The notes beneath the pieces are model-generated. The model was not told where the DNA came from. It did not search any database and worked only from the letters and a program-made list of their open reading frames with translations. Below are positions 24,875 through 33,354 of a stretch of 64,000 nucleotides of DNA, in pieces. Numbering within the stretch: position 1 is the first letter of the stretch; each line of letters opens with the position of its first letter. The DNA comes from Fontibacter flavus (GTDB lineage Bacteria > Bacteroidota > Bacteroidia > Cytophagales > Cyclobacteriaceae). The stretch lies in contig NZ_JBHLWI010000040.1 in the NCBI RefSeq assembly GCF_042432905.1, positions 66,500 to 130,499 of the forward strand, written 5' to 3'. A program made the translations under genes and the position numbers.

Positions 24875-25759
24875 ATGATGAAAAAATCAACAAAACAAAT
24901 TTCAACTCTCATCTTGACCATCTTTGCAGTTTGCAGTCTATCCTGTTCTCCTGATTCCAAAAAAGAGGAAGCCGTTGTAGGAGAATGGATGCAGCTTTTT
25001 AATGGTCAGGATATGGATGACTGGATAGTCAAAATAGCCAAGCATGAGCTACATGACAATTTTGCCAATACTTTCCGGGTAGAGGAGGGGATGCTGAAGG
25101 TCAGGTATGACGGTTATGAGGCTTTTAATCAGCAATATGGGCATATTTTTTACAAAGAACCCTTTTCACATTACTTACTCCGAGTGGAGTATAGATTTGT
25201 GGGTGATCAGGCTCCTGAAGGTGAAGGTTGGGCTTTCAGGAATTCCGGCGCAATGTTGCATTGTCAGGATCCGGCCACTATGTTGAAGGACCAGGATTTC
25301 CCTATATCAGTGGAAGGCCAATTGTTGGGCGGTGATGGCGTCAATGAGAGGTCGACGAGCAATCTCTGTACTCCAGGAACGAATGTGGTGATGAATGGGG
25401 AATTGTTTACGCCGCATTGTGTGAATTCTACATCGAAAACCTACCATGGTGATCAATGGGTGACTGCCGAATTCCTGGTACTTGGGGATTCTGTAATCCA
25501 TCATATTTTGGAAGGGAAATCTGTACTTACTTATTATCATCCGCAGATAGGGGGAGGGAATGTCAACCCTGTTGATCCCGAAGTGAAAATTGATGGAATG
25601 CCACTAAAGGCTGGCTATATTTCCCTGCAAAGTGAAAGTCATCCCATTGATTTCAGGAAAGTGGAGCTATTTGATTTGGTCTCTTTTCAAAAAGATCAGA
25701 TTAAATTGAAGGAAGTCCTGAACCAACTGGGTTATGGTGCTTTCACAAAAGAGGATTGA
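24875..25759 (+). CDS. DUF1080 (3-keto-disaccharide hydrolase-like) lipoprotein
   Basis: A 294-residue lipoprotein; lipobox around SLSC (Cys about 23). The concanavalin-like DUF1080 fold is shown by WMQLFNGQDMDDWIVKI, MLKVRYDGYEAF, YRFVGDQAPEGEGW, RNSGAMLHCQ, DFPISVEGQLLGGD, ISLQSESHPIDFRKVELF. Some family members hydrolyse 3-keto-glycosides; others have no known activity. The ORF runs upstream to a TTG (24842), but the ATG pair at 24875/24878 gives the proper signal peptide. The 184 bp before it hold no gene I can support. Confidence 0.88.
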   Translation: MMKKSTKQISTLILTIFAVCSLSCSPDSKKEEAVVGEWMQLFNGQDMDDWIVKIAKHELHDNFANTFRVEEGMLKVRYDGYEAFNQQYGHIFYKEPFSHYLLRVEYRFVGDQAPEGEGWAFRNSGAMLHCQDPATMLKDQDFPISVEGQLLGGDGVNERSTSNLCTPGTNVVMNGELFTPHCVNSTSKTYHGDQWVTAEFLVLGDSVIHHILEGKSVLTYYHPQIGGGNVNPVDPEVKIDGMPLKAGYISLQSESHPIDFRKVELFDLVSFQKDQIKLKEVLNQLGYGAFTKED

Positions 25760-25851
25760 TAAAATATGTATATTTGCTATTCTAGCGCTAAACAAATATC
25801 GACCAATTTTCAGATGACCGGATATTTGTGGATAATCATTTTAGCTAGATT

Positions 25852-25894
25852 AAAAACAAAAGTATCACAGGCTCTCTGTGATACTTTTGTTTTT
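25852..25894. terminator. Perfect bidirectional terminator
   Basis: 19 bases at 25852-25870 are the exact reverse complement of 25876-25894, loop GCTCT, with A and T runs at the ends. It lies between two converging genes and can serve both. Confidence 0.9.
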
Positions 25895-25911
25895 GAAGAG
25901 AGTAAAGGTTT

Positions 25912-26799
25912 TTATTTTAGATGATTTCTAAAGAATTCAATGGTTCTTTCCCAGGCTAATTTGGCAGCAGCCTCATCATACCTAGGTGTAGAATGGTTGT
26001 GAAATCCATGGTTGGCACCTGGATAGAAAAAGACCTCGTATTCCTTGCTATTTTCTTTCAATGCTGCTTCATATGGAGGCCATCCTTCATTTACACGGGT
26101 ATCCAGTTCAGCATAATGTAGCTGTAAGGGAGCTTTGATATTAGGAACAAGTTCAGCAGGAGCCTGACCACCATAAAATGGAACAGAAGCCTTAAGGTCC
26201 GGTCTCTTGACCGCCATCATGTTGCAAATCCACGCACCGAAGCAAAAGCCTACGATACCGACATTTCCGGTACAATGTTCATGTTCCTTCAGCAATTCAA
26301 AAGCTGCAATAAAGTCTTCAAGGATTTCATTTCTGTCCCTTTTCGCCTGCATGGTTCTTCCTTCATCATCATTTCCAGGATACCCCCCTAAAGGATACAG
26401 TGCATCCGGTCCAAAGGCTATGAAGCCATCCACTGCAGCTTGCTTAACGGTGTCTTCAATATACGGATTCAAACCTCTGTTTTCGTGGACCACAATGATT
26501 CCGGGTATTTTTCCTTTTGCATCGGCAGGCCTTGCCAATAATCCTCTCATTTTTCCGCCTCCTAAAGGGGAATCATATTCCACATATTCAGTGATGATTC
26601 TCGGGTCATTACTGTCGAACCTTTTGGTTTTGAGGTAATCAGGCATCAAAAAGGACATCAAAGAGCTCACTGTAATACCTCCAACAGCAAATGCGGATAG
26701 TCGCTTTACAAAGTCCCTTCTTTCTATTCTATTATGGCAATAATCGTCGTAAAGGGTGAAAATTTCCTGCTTTAGATCTTCTTTCTTGATAGGTTTCAT
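25912..26799 (-). CDS. Dienelactone hydrolase family protein with Tat-type signal
   Basis: A 295-residue alpha/beta hydrolase. Catalytic triad: Cys186 in GFCFGAW, Asp233 in ELDTRV, His264 in GANHGFHN; Glu106 in VVHENRGLN is the residue that tunes the Cys in this family. Upstream of the fold there is ERRDFVKRLSAFAVGGITVSS (in part; twin Arg at 27-28), which fits a twin-arginine signal with a preceding n-region, so the enzyme may be exported folded. Family members open lactones from aromatic breakdown, but many have other ester substrates. Confidence 0.88.
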   Translation of the reverse strand: MKPIKKEDLKQEIFTLYDDYCHNRIERRDFVKRLSAFAVGGITVSSLMSFLMPDYLKTKRFDSNDPRIITEYVEYDSPLGGGKMRGLLARPADAKGKIPGIIVVHENRGLNPYIEDTVKQAAVDGFIAFGPDALYPLGGYPGNDDEGRTMQAKRDRNEILEDFIAAFELLKEHEHCTGNVGIVGFCFGAWICNMMAVKRPDLKASVPFYGGQAPAELVPNIKAPLQLHYAELDTRVNEGWPPYEAALKENSKEYEVFFYPGANHGFHNHSTPRYDEAAAKLAWERTIEFFRNHLK

Positions 26800-26917
26800 A
26801 ATACAAATGTTGATAGCTAATAAACCAGATTGGTCAAATAAAGATACAATTTAGGGGAATATTTGGATAATCCTTCTGATTTTAAGGCTCTTCGGGAATT
26901 AATAGGGGTGATAGGTT

Positions 26918-26952
26918 GCAAAAAAAAGGGGCACTGCGTTTGCAATGCCCCG
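26918..26952 (-). terminator. Terminator of the ECF/GIN operon
   Basis: On the minus strand GGGGCATTGCA pairs with TGCAGTGCCCC-like sequence (GGGGCA.TGC / GCA.TGCCCC), with eight T residues following. It lies directly downstream of the GIN-domain gene. Confidence 0.82.
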
Positions 26953-26977
26953 TTTATTAAAAGTCAGGTAATCTGTA

Positions 26978-27919
26978 TCAATTTTGAATAGTGATGTTGC
27001 CGGAAGTTATATTGCCTTTGATGCTATAATCAGCACCATTGTCAATATTCAAGCCCCTAGTCGACCTGGAGTTACCAACGGTGATATTGCCTGAGGTAGC
27101 GTTCAATTTATAATTGAAGTTTGCCAAATTGGAATTGGTCTGGATTTTGAAATTACCAGAGGTTCCGTTGATGCTGGTTTCAGTTCCAAGCCCTGAATTA
27201 AGTGCATTTAAATTACCTGAAGTAAGTCTAAGCTCACCCAGTTCCGCTACATTTTCCAGTTTGGCATTACCGGAGGTCAAGCTGATATTCATTTTGCCGA
27301 CTATATTGTTGGCAGTAATGCCACCGCTGCTGGATGCATATTGAATATCACCTTTCACATCCTGAAACTGGGCACTTCCAGAGCCGATATTTCCTTTGAT
27401 ATTGCCGGCAATTTGTTGCAGACGAATGGAGCCTGAGCCAGCTTTAACTTCAACATCTCCTTCAATATTATTTCCCGTTATTTTTCCTGACCCAACCGAA
27501 AGGGATGTGAGGCTGGATTTAACATTTGAAGCATTGACAGTCCCCGAACCACCTTTGATATCTAGTCCCATGTTTTGGGGACCTTGGATTTTGATATACC
27601 CTTTAGTCCTAATGTTTGTCCAATTGGTTCTGGTAGTAGTGACTTTATGGCTTATTTTCAAAATATTTCCGGCAGTCACAAAAATAATATCCTGATCATG
27701 AAAAGTTGATTCCAGGAAAGCGTCCACTGAAATTTCGTTGGATTGGCCTTCCCCGGAATATTCTACCTCTAGAGCTCCGCCGTTTACTTCGATCCTGGTA
27801 ATGCCTGAAAATGATTTCTGGACATCAACCAAAGTTTTCATCTGTGCGAATCCCTGCTGGAATCCGGTTAGCAGCATCAGTAGAATTGCTGAAAGTGAAA
27901 GTTTAAGATAGTTTTTCAT
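26978..27919 (-). CDS. Exported GIN-domain (DUF2807) protein
   Basis: A 313-residue protein with a signal peptide (1-25, ending GFAQ). The mature part is a repetitive beta-helix-like putative auto-transporter adhesin head domain: repeated SGS/SGN turns such as IKGGSGTVNAS, VGSGKITGNNIEGD, KAGSGSIRLQ, TSGNAKLEN, ATSGNITVGN. Such proteins are common in Bacteroidota; no activity is known. It is the last gene of a four-gene cluster headed by an ECF sigma factor, so it may be an envelope-stress output. Confidence 0.88.
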   Translation of the reverse strand: MKNYLKLSLSAILLMLLTGFQQGFAQMKTLVDVQKSFSGITRIEVNGGALEVEYSGEGQSNEISVDAFLESTFHDQDIIFVTAGNILKISHKVTTTRTNWTNIRTKGYIKIQGPQNMGLDIKGGSGTVNASNVKSSLTSLSVGSGKITGNNIEGDVEVKAGSGSIRLQQIAGNIKGNIGSGSAQFQDVKGDIQYASSSGGITANNIVGKMNISLTSGNAKLENVAELGELRLTSGNLNALNSGLGTETSINGTSGNFKIQTNSNLANFNYKLNATSGNITVGNSRSTRGLNIDNGADYSIKGNITSGNITIQN

Positions 27920-27953
27920 AGTATGGCTTGGTTTAATTTTTGATTCAAATTAT

Positions 27954-28982
27954 TTAGAATATGATGCCAAAAGTGATGGGGTTAAGTTCAGGTCCTGCAC
28001 CTTCTTTGAACAGTGTATTCAAATCATAAGTCCCGAAGAAATTAATGCGCCCTACACCTATTTCTCCCCTGATACCATATCTGAAGTTATTCAGATAAGC
28101 TCCAGTGGATTCAAAATCTTTTCTTCTTCCACCTCCGTCAAGGGGACGATAAACATACTTACTCCTTCCTCCCATACGGTAGCCGGCATAAGGTCCAAAA
28201 GCTATTCGGAATCCTCTTTCACCTTGGTCATTCATCTGTCCAAAGTCCAGTTTGAACAAAGACATCGCTGTCAAGTAGGAAGCTGTAATTTTACTTTTGA
28301 AGCCATTTACATCAGTTCTTTGAATAAAATCAATTTCCCCATCTCCTCTTACAGCCTGCGTTTGGCGGTTGTCAAATTTAAAATTGTACCAATTGACACC
28401 CAATCCCAAATCCCAATGAAAACCTTTGCTGATTCTTTGACTGGCCATCCAGTTGAGGCCTACATTCCAGCTTCCCCAACCTTTTACGGAGTAGTCAGCA
28501 GAACTTAGTCCTTGTGAAATTGAATTGTTTTCAATGTAATTGTTGATGCCGAGGTCTACATTGAAATAGGTACGGAAGGGAGGGTCACTTTTTTTTCTGG
28601 TTCCTGTTTCTACTTTCACTTTGGTATCCCCTCTGCTTTCATCAACAGTAACCCGTACACCACCGATCATAACTTCGGTTTCTAAACCGTCTTCACGTAC
28701 ACGGACTACCTCTCTGTTGCCTTTTCTGTTTTGTACTTCAACTACTACCAATTCTCCGGTTTTTTCATCTACTTCCAAATCCAGTTCTCGGATGATTTGG
28801 TTGATGTTCATGGTTTTGAGCCTTTCAAAGTCCTCTTTGTTGTCCACTAAAATGACAATCTTACCAGATTTTCCAAATTCAACAATAATGCTGTCATTCT
28901 GAACCAACAAGTGATCATTGGACCTACCAAAGGCAAGCTGGACTAATCCCAGCATACAAAATAATAACAGGTATTTTTTCAT
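27954..28982 (-). CDS. Outer membrane beta-barrel protein of the ECF cluster
   Basis: A 342-residue protein with a signal peptide (1-19). Residues 20-130 are a soluble region rich in charged residues (VVEVQNRKGNREVVRVREDG, then MIGGVRVTVDE). Residues about 137-342 form alternating aromatic strands of an eight-strand-like barrel (FNVDLGINNYIEN, FHWDLGLGVNWYNFKF, FRIAFGPYAGYRMG) ending in NPITFGIIF. Function unknown. It lies between the putative anti-sigma gene (21-bp gap) and the GIN gene. Confidence 0.82.
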   Translation of the reverse strand: MKKYLLLFCMLGLVQLAFGRSNDHLLVQNDSIIVEFGKSGKIVILVDNKEDFERLKTMNINQIIRELDLEVDEKTGELVVVEVQNRKGNREVVRVREDGLETEVMIGGVRVTVDESRGDTKVKVETGTRKKSDPPFRTYFNVDLGINNYIENNSISQGLSSADYSVKGWGSWNVGLNWMASQRISKGFHWDLGLGVNWYNFKFDNRQTQAVRGDGEIDFIQRTDVNGFKSKITASYLTAMSLFKLDFGQMNDQGERGFRIAFGPYAGYRMGGRSKYVYRPLDGGGRRKDFESTGAYLNNFRYGIRGEIGVGRINFFGTYDLNTLFKEGAGPELNPITFGIIF

Positions 28983-29003
28983 CGCTATATTTTCTAAATA
29001 TGG

Positions 29004-29768
29004 TTATTTACTTCTTTCTTTTTTTGGGGTATTACTGGCAAAGAGGTTGGCTTTTGCATCCTGCAGGTCTGCAAATCCCTGTTCCACCTTGTTTAAAAAC
29101 CCTCCGATTTTATCTACTTTGTTTTCTATTTCTCCAATTAATCCAAGTTTTTGACTCTCATCCTTCAAACCGTTCGATTTGATAGTGATTTTATAGGGTA
29201 CTTCGTCCTCGAAACTTTCTTCGTAAGACTGTTCCTCAATGGTTTGCAAAGCAATGCTTTCATGCAGATCTAAGTCCGGTAGGGAAAGCTCAGGAACACT
29301 TATAATGGGGTCTAGCTCTCTTTCCCTCTCTGCGGAGGCCATGAAGTCATTTTTTGGTTCTGAAGGTCTCTTTTGATTGTCATTGTATTGTTGACTTGAT
29401 GATCCTGTTGAACTCTTTTTATTCTCCAGGGCTTTTGCTTCAGTTTTATCCAGGAATACTTCGCTCTGCAATTCCTTTGTAAGTTCTTCAACAATCTCAG
29501 GTTCTTCAGCCTGTGTAAGCACCACTTCTGCAAGCTGAGGAAGGGGCGTTTGATCAGCATTGATGGTTTGCCAAATGATGTAACCCATTCCTAATAACAA
29601 GACAAAGGCAGCAGCCATCTGCATCCATGGGAAGGCAGCTAATCCGCCTTTTTTTTGTTCATTCAATCTATTTTCAAGCTTTTCCCAAGCCAATTTGGAT
29701 GGGGTTTCTTCATGGTTGAGCAACTTATCTCTGAAAAGCTGATCGAATTTTTTCTCTGAATTAGCCAT
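29004..29768 (-). CDS. Putative anti-sigma factor, single-pass membrane protein
   Basis: A 254-residue protein. The cytoplasmic N-terminus (residues 1-45) has a short helical motif (FDQLFRDKLLNHEETPSKLAWEKLENRL in part: SKLAWEKLENRL) often seen in Bacteroidota anti-sigma proteins. One membrane helix follows (about 47-66), then a long acidic periplasmic region with a C-terminal helical part. The start overlaps the sigma gene by 8 bp, so the two are translationally coupled. No zinc-binding HxxxCxxC motif is present. The anti-sigma role is inferred from position and layout. Confidence 0.65.
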   Translation of the reverse strand: MANSEKKFDQLFRDKLLNHEETPSKLAWEKLENRLNEQKKGGLAAFPWMQMAAAFVLLLGMGYIIWQTINADQTPLPQLAEVVLTQAEEPEIVEELTKELQSEVFLDKTEAKALENKKSSTGSSSQQYNDNQKRPSEPKNDFMASAERERELDPIISVPELSLPDLDLHESIALQTIEEQSYEESFEDEVPYKITIKSNGLKDESQKLGLIGEIENKVDKIGGFLNKVEQGFADLQDAKANLFASNTPKKERSK

Positions 29769-30330
29769 TGATTCTCCTTTCTTTGGTTTGTTGGTCGGCT
29801 ATTTTCTGTTTCAATACATTCCTAGCCCTGTTGAGCTGGGATTTAGAAGTAGATTCTGTGATTCCGAGCAAATCGGCTATCTCAGCATGACTATACCCTT
29901 CTATGGCATAAAGGTTAAAGACCGTTCTGTAACCCACAGGGAGATCTTTGATCAATTCCATTAAATCTGCTGCTTCCAAATGGTCCAATTCATATACTGA
30001 ATCAGCATTTTCCAAATGGCCTTCTACATGGACTTCCATGTTCAGATGCCTATTGTTTCTAAGGGTAAGTAAGGATTGGGTTACGATGATGCGTTTCATC
30101 CATCCTTCAAAACTCCCTTTGGATTCAAACTGTGAAAGTTTTTCAAAGATCTTCATGAAGCCTTCAATCATCACGTCTTCTGCCAGGTCTCTGTCTTTGA
30201 TGTATCTCAAGCAGATGGCAAGAAACTTTTTGGAATAAGATTCATAAAGGTGCTGTTGCGCCTTTCGCTCACCTTTTAGGCAACCTTTGATGATGTCTTG
30301 TTCTGATATAAAAGTTTTCTTGAACAGCAT
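29761..30330 (-). CDS. RNA polymerase ECF sigma factor
   Basis: A 189-residue sigma-70 ECF protein. Region 2 lies around residues 28-95 (ICLRYIKDRDLAEDVMIEGFMKIFEKLSQFE, in part DLAEDVMIEGFMKIF). Region 4 lies around 125-180 (LPVGYRTVFNLYAIEGYSHAEIA, in part YRTVFNLYAIEGYSHAEIA, then LLGITESTSKSQLNRAR). It heads the operon sigma / membrane protein / beta-barrel / GIN protein and probably drives its own promoter (see 30350-30380). Confidence 0.92.
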   Translation of the reverse strand: MLFKKTFISEQDIIKGCLKGERKAQQHLYESYSKKFLAICLRYIKDRDLAEDVMIEGFMKIFEKLSQFESKGSFEGWMKRIIVTQSLLTLRNNRHLNMEVHVEGHLENADSVYELDHLEAADLMELIKDLPVGYRTVFNLYAIEGYSHAEIADLLGITESTSKSQLNRARNVLKQKIADQQTKERRING

Positions 30331-30349
30331 TGTTGATGGCTTTCAAATA

Positions 30350-30380
30350 GGTAGATACAGGTCAGTAAAAATAGGTTGCA
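30350..30380 (-). promoter_or_regulatory. Candidate ECF-dependent autoregulatory promoter
   Basis: On the minus strand TGCAACC (30374-30380), 16 bp, then TATCTACC (30350-30357). This lies 20 bp upstream of the sigma gene and does not look like the primary-sigma TTTG/TAnnTTTG pair. ECF promoters often have an AAC core in the -35 box. I cannot find a second copy in the window, so support is positional. Confidence 0.4.
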
Positions 30381-30462
30381 CTGGTTTGTGAAAAAAGGTT
30401 AATTTTTTTTGTTTGATTCTCATTATGAGTTAAGTATTTTAAGGAAGATAATTTCAAATAAA

Positions 30463-33180
30463 ATGCAGCTACAGGGAATAGGAAAAGAAAAGTGGCATTC
30501 TGTTGAGGAGAATCAGGTTTTACGTGAATTGATTGCTTCCCGTCATGGTCTTCCTTTATCAGAGGTGGAGGAGAGACGAAATTTTTATGGTGAAAATAAG
30601 TTGCCGGAAGTAAAAAAAGTCACCTTGTTCCAAACAATTCTTCATCAATTCATCAATCCATTGATCTTTATTCTTTTAGCTGCTGCTCTTGCCTCAATTC
30701 TTATTGGAGAGATTACCGATTCGATTTTTATTTTTTTTGTCATTATAATCAATAGTGGTCTGGGTGCTTATCAGGAATACAATGCGGAGAAGAGTGCAGA
30801 AGGGTTAAAAAGTTTGTTGAAAATAAAGGCCAGGGTAAAAAGGGCGGGGGAGGATGTGGAAATTGGAGCTGAAGAGATTGTTCCTGGTGATATTGTTTAT
30901 TTAGAATCAGGAATGAAAGTTCCTGCAGATATCCGCTTGCTGGAAGTCTTCAATCTCAGTGTAGATGAAAGTTTTCTAACAGGGGAGTCTATTGCCAATC
31001 TGAAAAACCATGCGTTAATTGATCATGATGTGGACTTAAGGGAAAGAAGCAATATGGCTTATGCAGGTTCTACGGTAGTGTCTGGCAGAGGAATGGGTGT
31101 GGTGGTGGGAACAGGAGTTATGACCCAAGTAGGTCAGATTTCTAAGGATGTGAAGGAGTCTACTTCTGCAAAACCCCCATTGGTACTCCGGATGGAAAGA
31201 TTTACAAAACAGGTTTCGATTTTTATTGTGATATTGAGTGTGTTGCTTGGTGTTTTATTGAGGATGGGAGGGATGGATTTTGCCGGTATTTTTTTCTTTG
31301 TCGTGGCCATGGCTGTATCTGCTATTCCTGAAGGGTTACCCGTGGCACTTACCATTGCGCTTTCAGTAGCCTCCAATCGTATGTCTAAGCGGAATGTGAT
31401 AGTCAGAAAACTTACTGCTGTTGAAAGTTTGGGAAGCTGTACCGTGATTGCCTCTGATAAAACCGGTACCTTGACGGTAAATCAGCAGACAGTCAGGAAG
31501 ATTGTACTGCCGTTTAAAAAAACCTTTTTTGTTTCAGGTGAGGGCTATAACGGTGTGGGAGAGGTAGTTGAAGAGGCACTGTTATTACCTGTATCTTTGC
31601 ATAGCATAGATCCTTGCCTAGCAAGGCTGAATAGAATTTCAGTCTTGGCAAATGAAGGTTCATTGAATCCAAAAAATGATCAGTGGGAACATTTTGGGGA
31701 TGCCATGGATGTGGCTTTGCTGGGGATGAGTTATAAAATTGGTGTTGACCCAAATGATATAAGAAGGGAGTTTCCGATTGTTCAGGAGATTCCTTATGAG
31801 TCTGAGCGAAAATATTCAGCTGCATTCTGGAAGGAGAATGGGGTACTTCATATAGGTCTCAAAGGAGCTGTAGAAACGGTTCTGGGTTTTTGTTCAAGGA
31901 TGAATGATGGAGAGTTTTCAAAACCCTTGGAAAAAGAACATGTCCTACTTCAGTTGGAAGAATTGGCGCAATTAGGGCACAGGGTGCTGGCATTTGCAGG
32001 ATCGCCTTTGTCTGATTTTATAAGGAAAGAGAATTACCAGGATGAAGATTTACCTGATTTGGAATTTTATGGGCTTATCAGTTTTATAGACCCTCTTCGT
32101 CCGGAAGCTAAAGATGCAGTGATCAAATGCAAGGAAGCAGGAATCAAAGTTGTGATGATTACCGGGGACCATCCATCCACGGCAGCTAGTATTGCTGCTG
32201 AACTTGGAATCCATGAAGAGGTGAAAAGGGTCGTTACCGGTAATTTATTGGAGGATGCAGGACCATATGATAGCCCAGCTTATAAAGATTTGGTGGAGAA
32301 TGCCTCAGTTTTTGCCCGTGTATCCCCAAAGCAAAAACTCGAAATCGTAGATGTTTTGATCAGGGATGGTGAATTTGTAGCTGTGACCGGCGATGGGGTA
32401 AACGATGCTCCGGCCCTGAAAAGGGCAAATATCGGTGTAGCGATGGGTTCAGGGACAGATGTGGCCAAAGAGGTTGGTTCAATGATCGTAGTTGATGATA
32501 ATTTTTCATCCATTGTGGCTGGGGTTGAAGAAGGGAGATATGCTTATGATAATGTCAGGAAAGTAATTTATCTCTTGATTTCAACTGGGACGGCAGAAAT
32601 TGTGATGTTTTTGATTTCTATAATTGCGGGCTTACCACTTCCTTTATTGGCTGTACAGCTTCTTTGGTTGAATTTGGTCACCAATGGCATCCAAGATGTG
32701 GCTCTTGCTTTTGAAGGTGGAGAACCGGGGGCTATGCAAAAACCTCCAAGAAAGCCAAAAGAAAAAATATTCAACGCTACCATGATTAATCAGACCGTTT
32801 TATCTGGTTTGACGACAGGTATTATTGTGTTTACATTCTGGTATTGGCTGAATGGATTGGGCAGTATGATTGAACTGCATGCCAGGAACCTGGTGCTGCT
32901 TCTGATGGTATTTATGCAGAACCTACATGCTTTTAATTGCCGATCTGAAGTTACCTCTGTTTTTAAGATTCCAATCAGCAGGAATTACTTGCTTGTCATT
33001 GGAATTATTGCTGCGCAGGCGATTCATATAATAAGCATGCAAATTCCCTTGATGCAACGTGTTTTGAGAATTGAGCCGATCAGTTTTAATGAATGGCTTC
33101 AAATTTTACTTTTGGCGGTGCCGATTTTGATTGTGATGGAATTGTATAAGTTTTTGAAGAATAGAAAAGCAAAACAGTAA
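30463..33180 (+). CDS. Cation-transporting P-type ATPase, Ca-ATPase type (P2)
   Basis: A 905-residue ATP-driven pump. The N-terminal cation ATPase domain (KWHSVEENQVLREL, GENKLPE) is followed by the actuator domain with TGES (about residue 173), the membrane Ca-site motif PEGLP (about 289) in AVSAIPEGLPVALTIALS, and the phosphorylated Asp (about 332) in ASDKTGTLT. Then come the nucleotide domain, the hinge VTGDGVNDAPALK and six C-terminal membrane helices. PEGLP is seen in Ca2+ or Mn2+ pumps and some Na+/H+ ones; ion choice is not certain. The frame opens at 30409, but MQLQGIGKEKW at 30463 is the usual type of start. Single gene. Confidence 0.92.
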   Translation: MQLQGIGKEKWHSVEENQVLRELIASRHGLPLSEVEERRNFYGENKLPEVKKVTLFQTILHQFINPLIFILLAAALASILIGEITDSIFIFFVIIINSGLGAYQEYNAEKSAEGLKSLLKIKARVKRAGEDVEIGAEEIVPGDIVYLESGMKVPADIRLLEVFNLSVDESFLTGESIANLKNHALIDHDVDLRERSNMAYAGSTVVSGRGMGVVVGTGVMTQVGQISKDVKESTSAKPPLVLRMERFTKQVSIFIVILSVLLGVLLRMGGMDFAGIFFFVVAMAVSAIPEGLPVALTIALSVASNRMSKRNVIVRKLTAVESLGSCTVIASDKTGTLTVNQQTVRKIVLPFKKTFFVSGEGYNGVGEVVEEALLLPVSLHSIDPCLARLNRISVLANEGSLNPKNDQWEHFGDAMDVALLGMSYKIGVDPNDIRREFPIVQEIPYESERKYSAAFWKENGVLHIGLKGAVETVLGFCSRMNDGEFSKPLEKEHVLLQLEELAQLGHRVLAFAGSPLSDFIRKENYQDEDLPDLEFYGLISFIDPLRPEAKDAVIKCKEAGIKVVMITGDHPSTAASIAAELGIHEEVKRVVTGNLLEDAGPYDSPAYKDLVENASVFARVSPKQKLEIVDVLIRDGEFVAVTGDGVNDAPALKRANIGVAMGSGTDVAKEVGSMIVVDDNFSSIVAGVEEGRYAYDNVRKVIYLLISTGTAEIVMFLISIIAGLPLPLLAVQLLWLNLVTNGIQDVALAFEGGEPGAMQKPPRKPKEKIFNATMINQTVLSGLTTGIIVFTFWYWLNGLGSMIELHARNLVLLLMVFMQNLHAFNCRSEVTSVFKIPISRNYLLVIGIIAAQAIHIISMQIPLMQRVLRIEPISFNEWLQILLLAVPILIVMELYKFLKNRKAKQ

Positions 33181-33354
33181 GTGATGCCAAAAACCAAAGG
33201 AATTTGAAAGCTTATTTTTGAACGAAACCATTGATGTTTAATACAATTGCCAAAATTTGATGGATGGCATGGATAAGATGGATAGTTTTTTCAATTTCCC
33301 ATTGTCATTGTGACTGCTTAGGCACTTTTCAAAAAACCACAATTATAATTCGCT

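Noticed and set aside
24684..24905. Minus-strand 73-codon ORF in the gap between the EEP and DUF1080 genes
   Set aside because: It overlaps the signal-peptide region of the DUF1080 gene, has no recognisable family and no good start context; left as noncoding.
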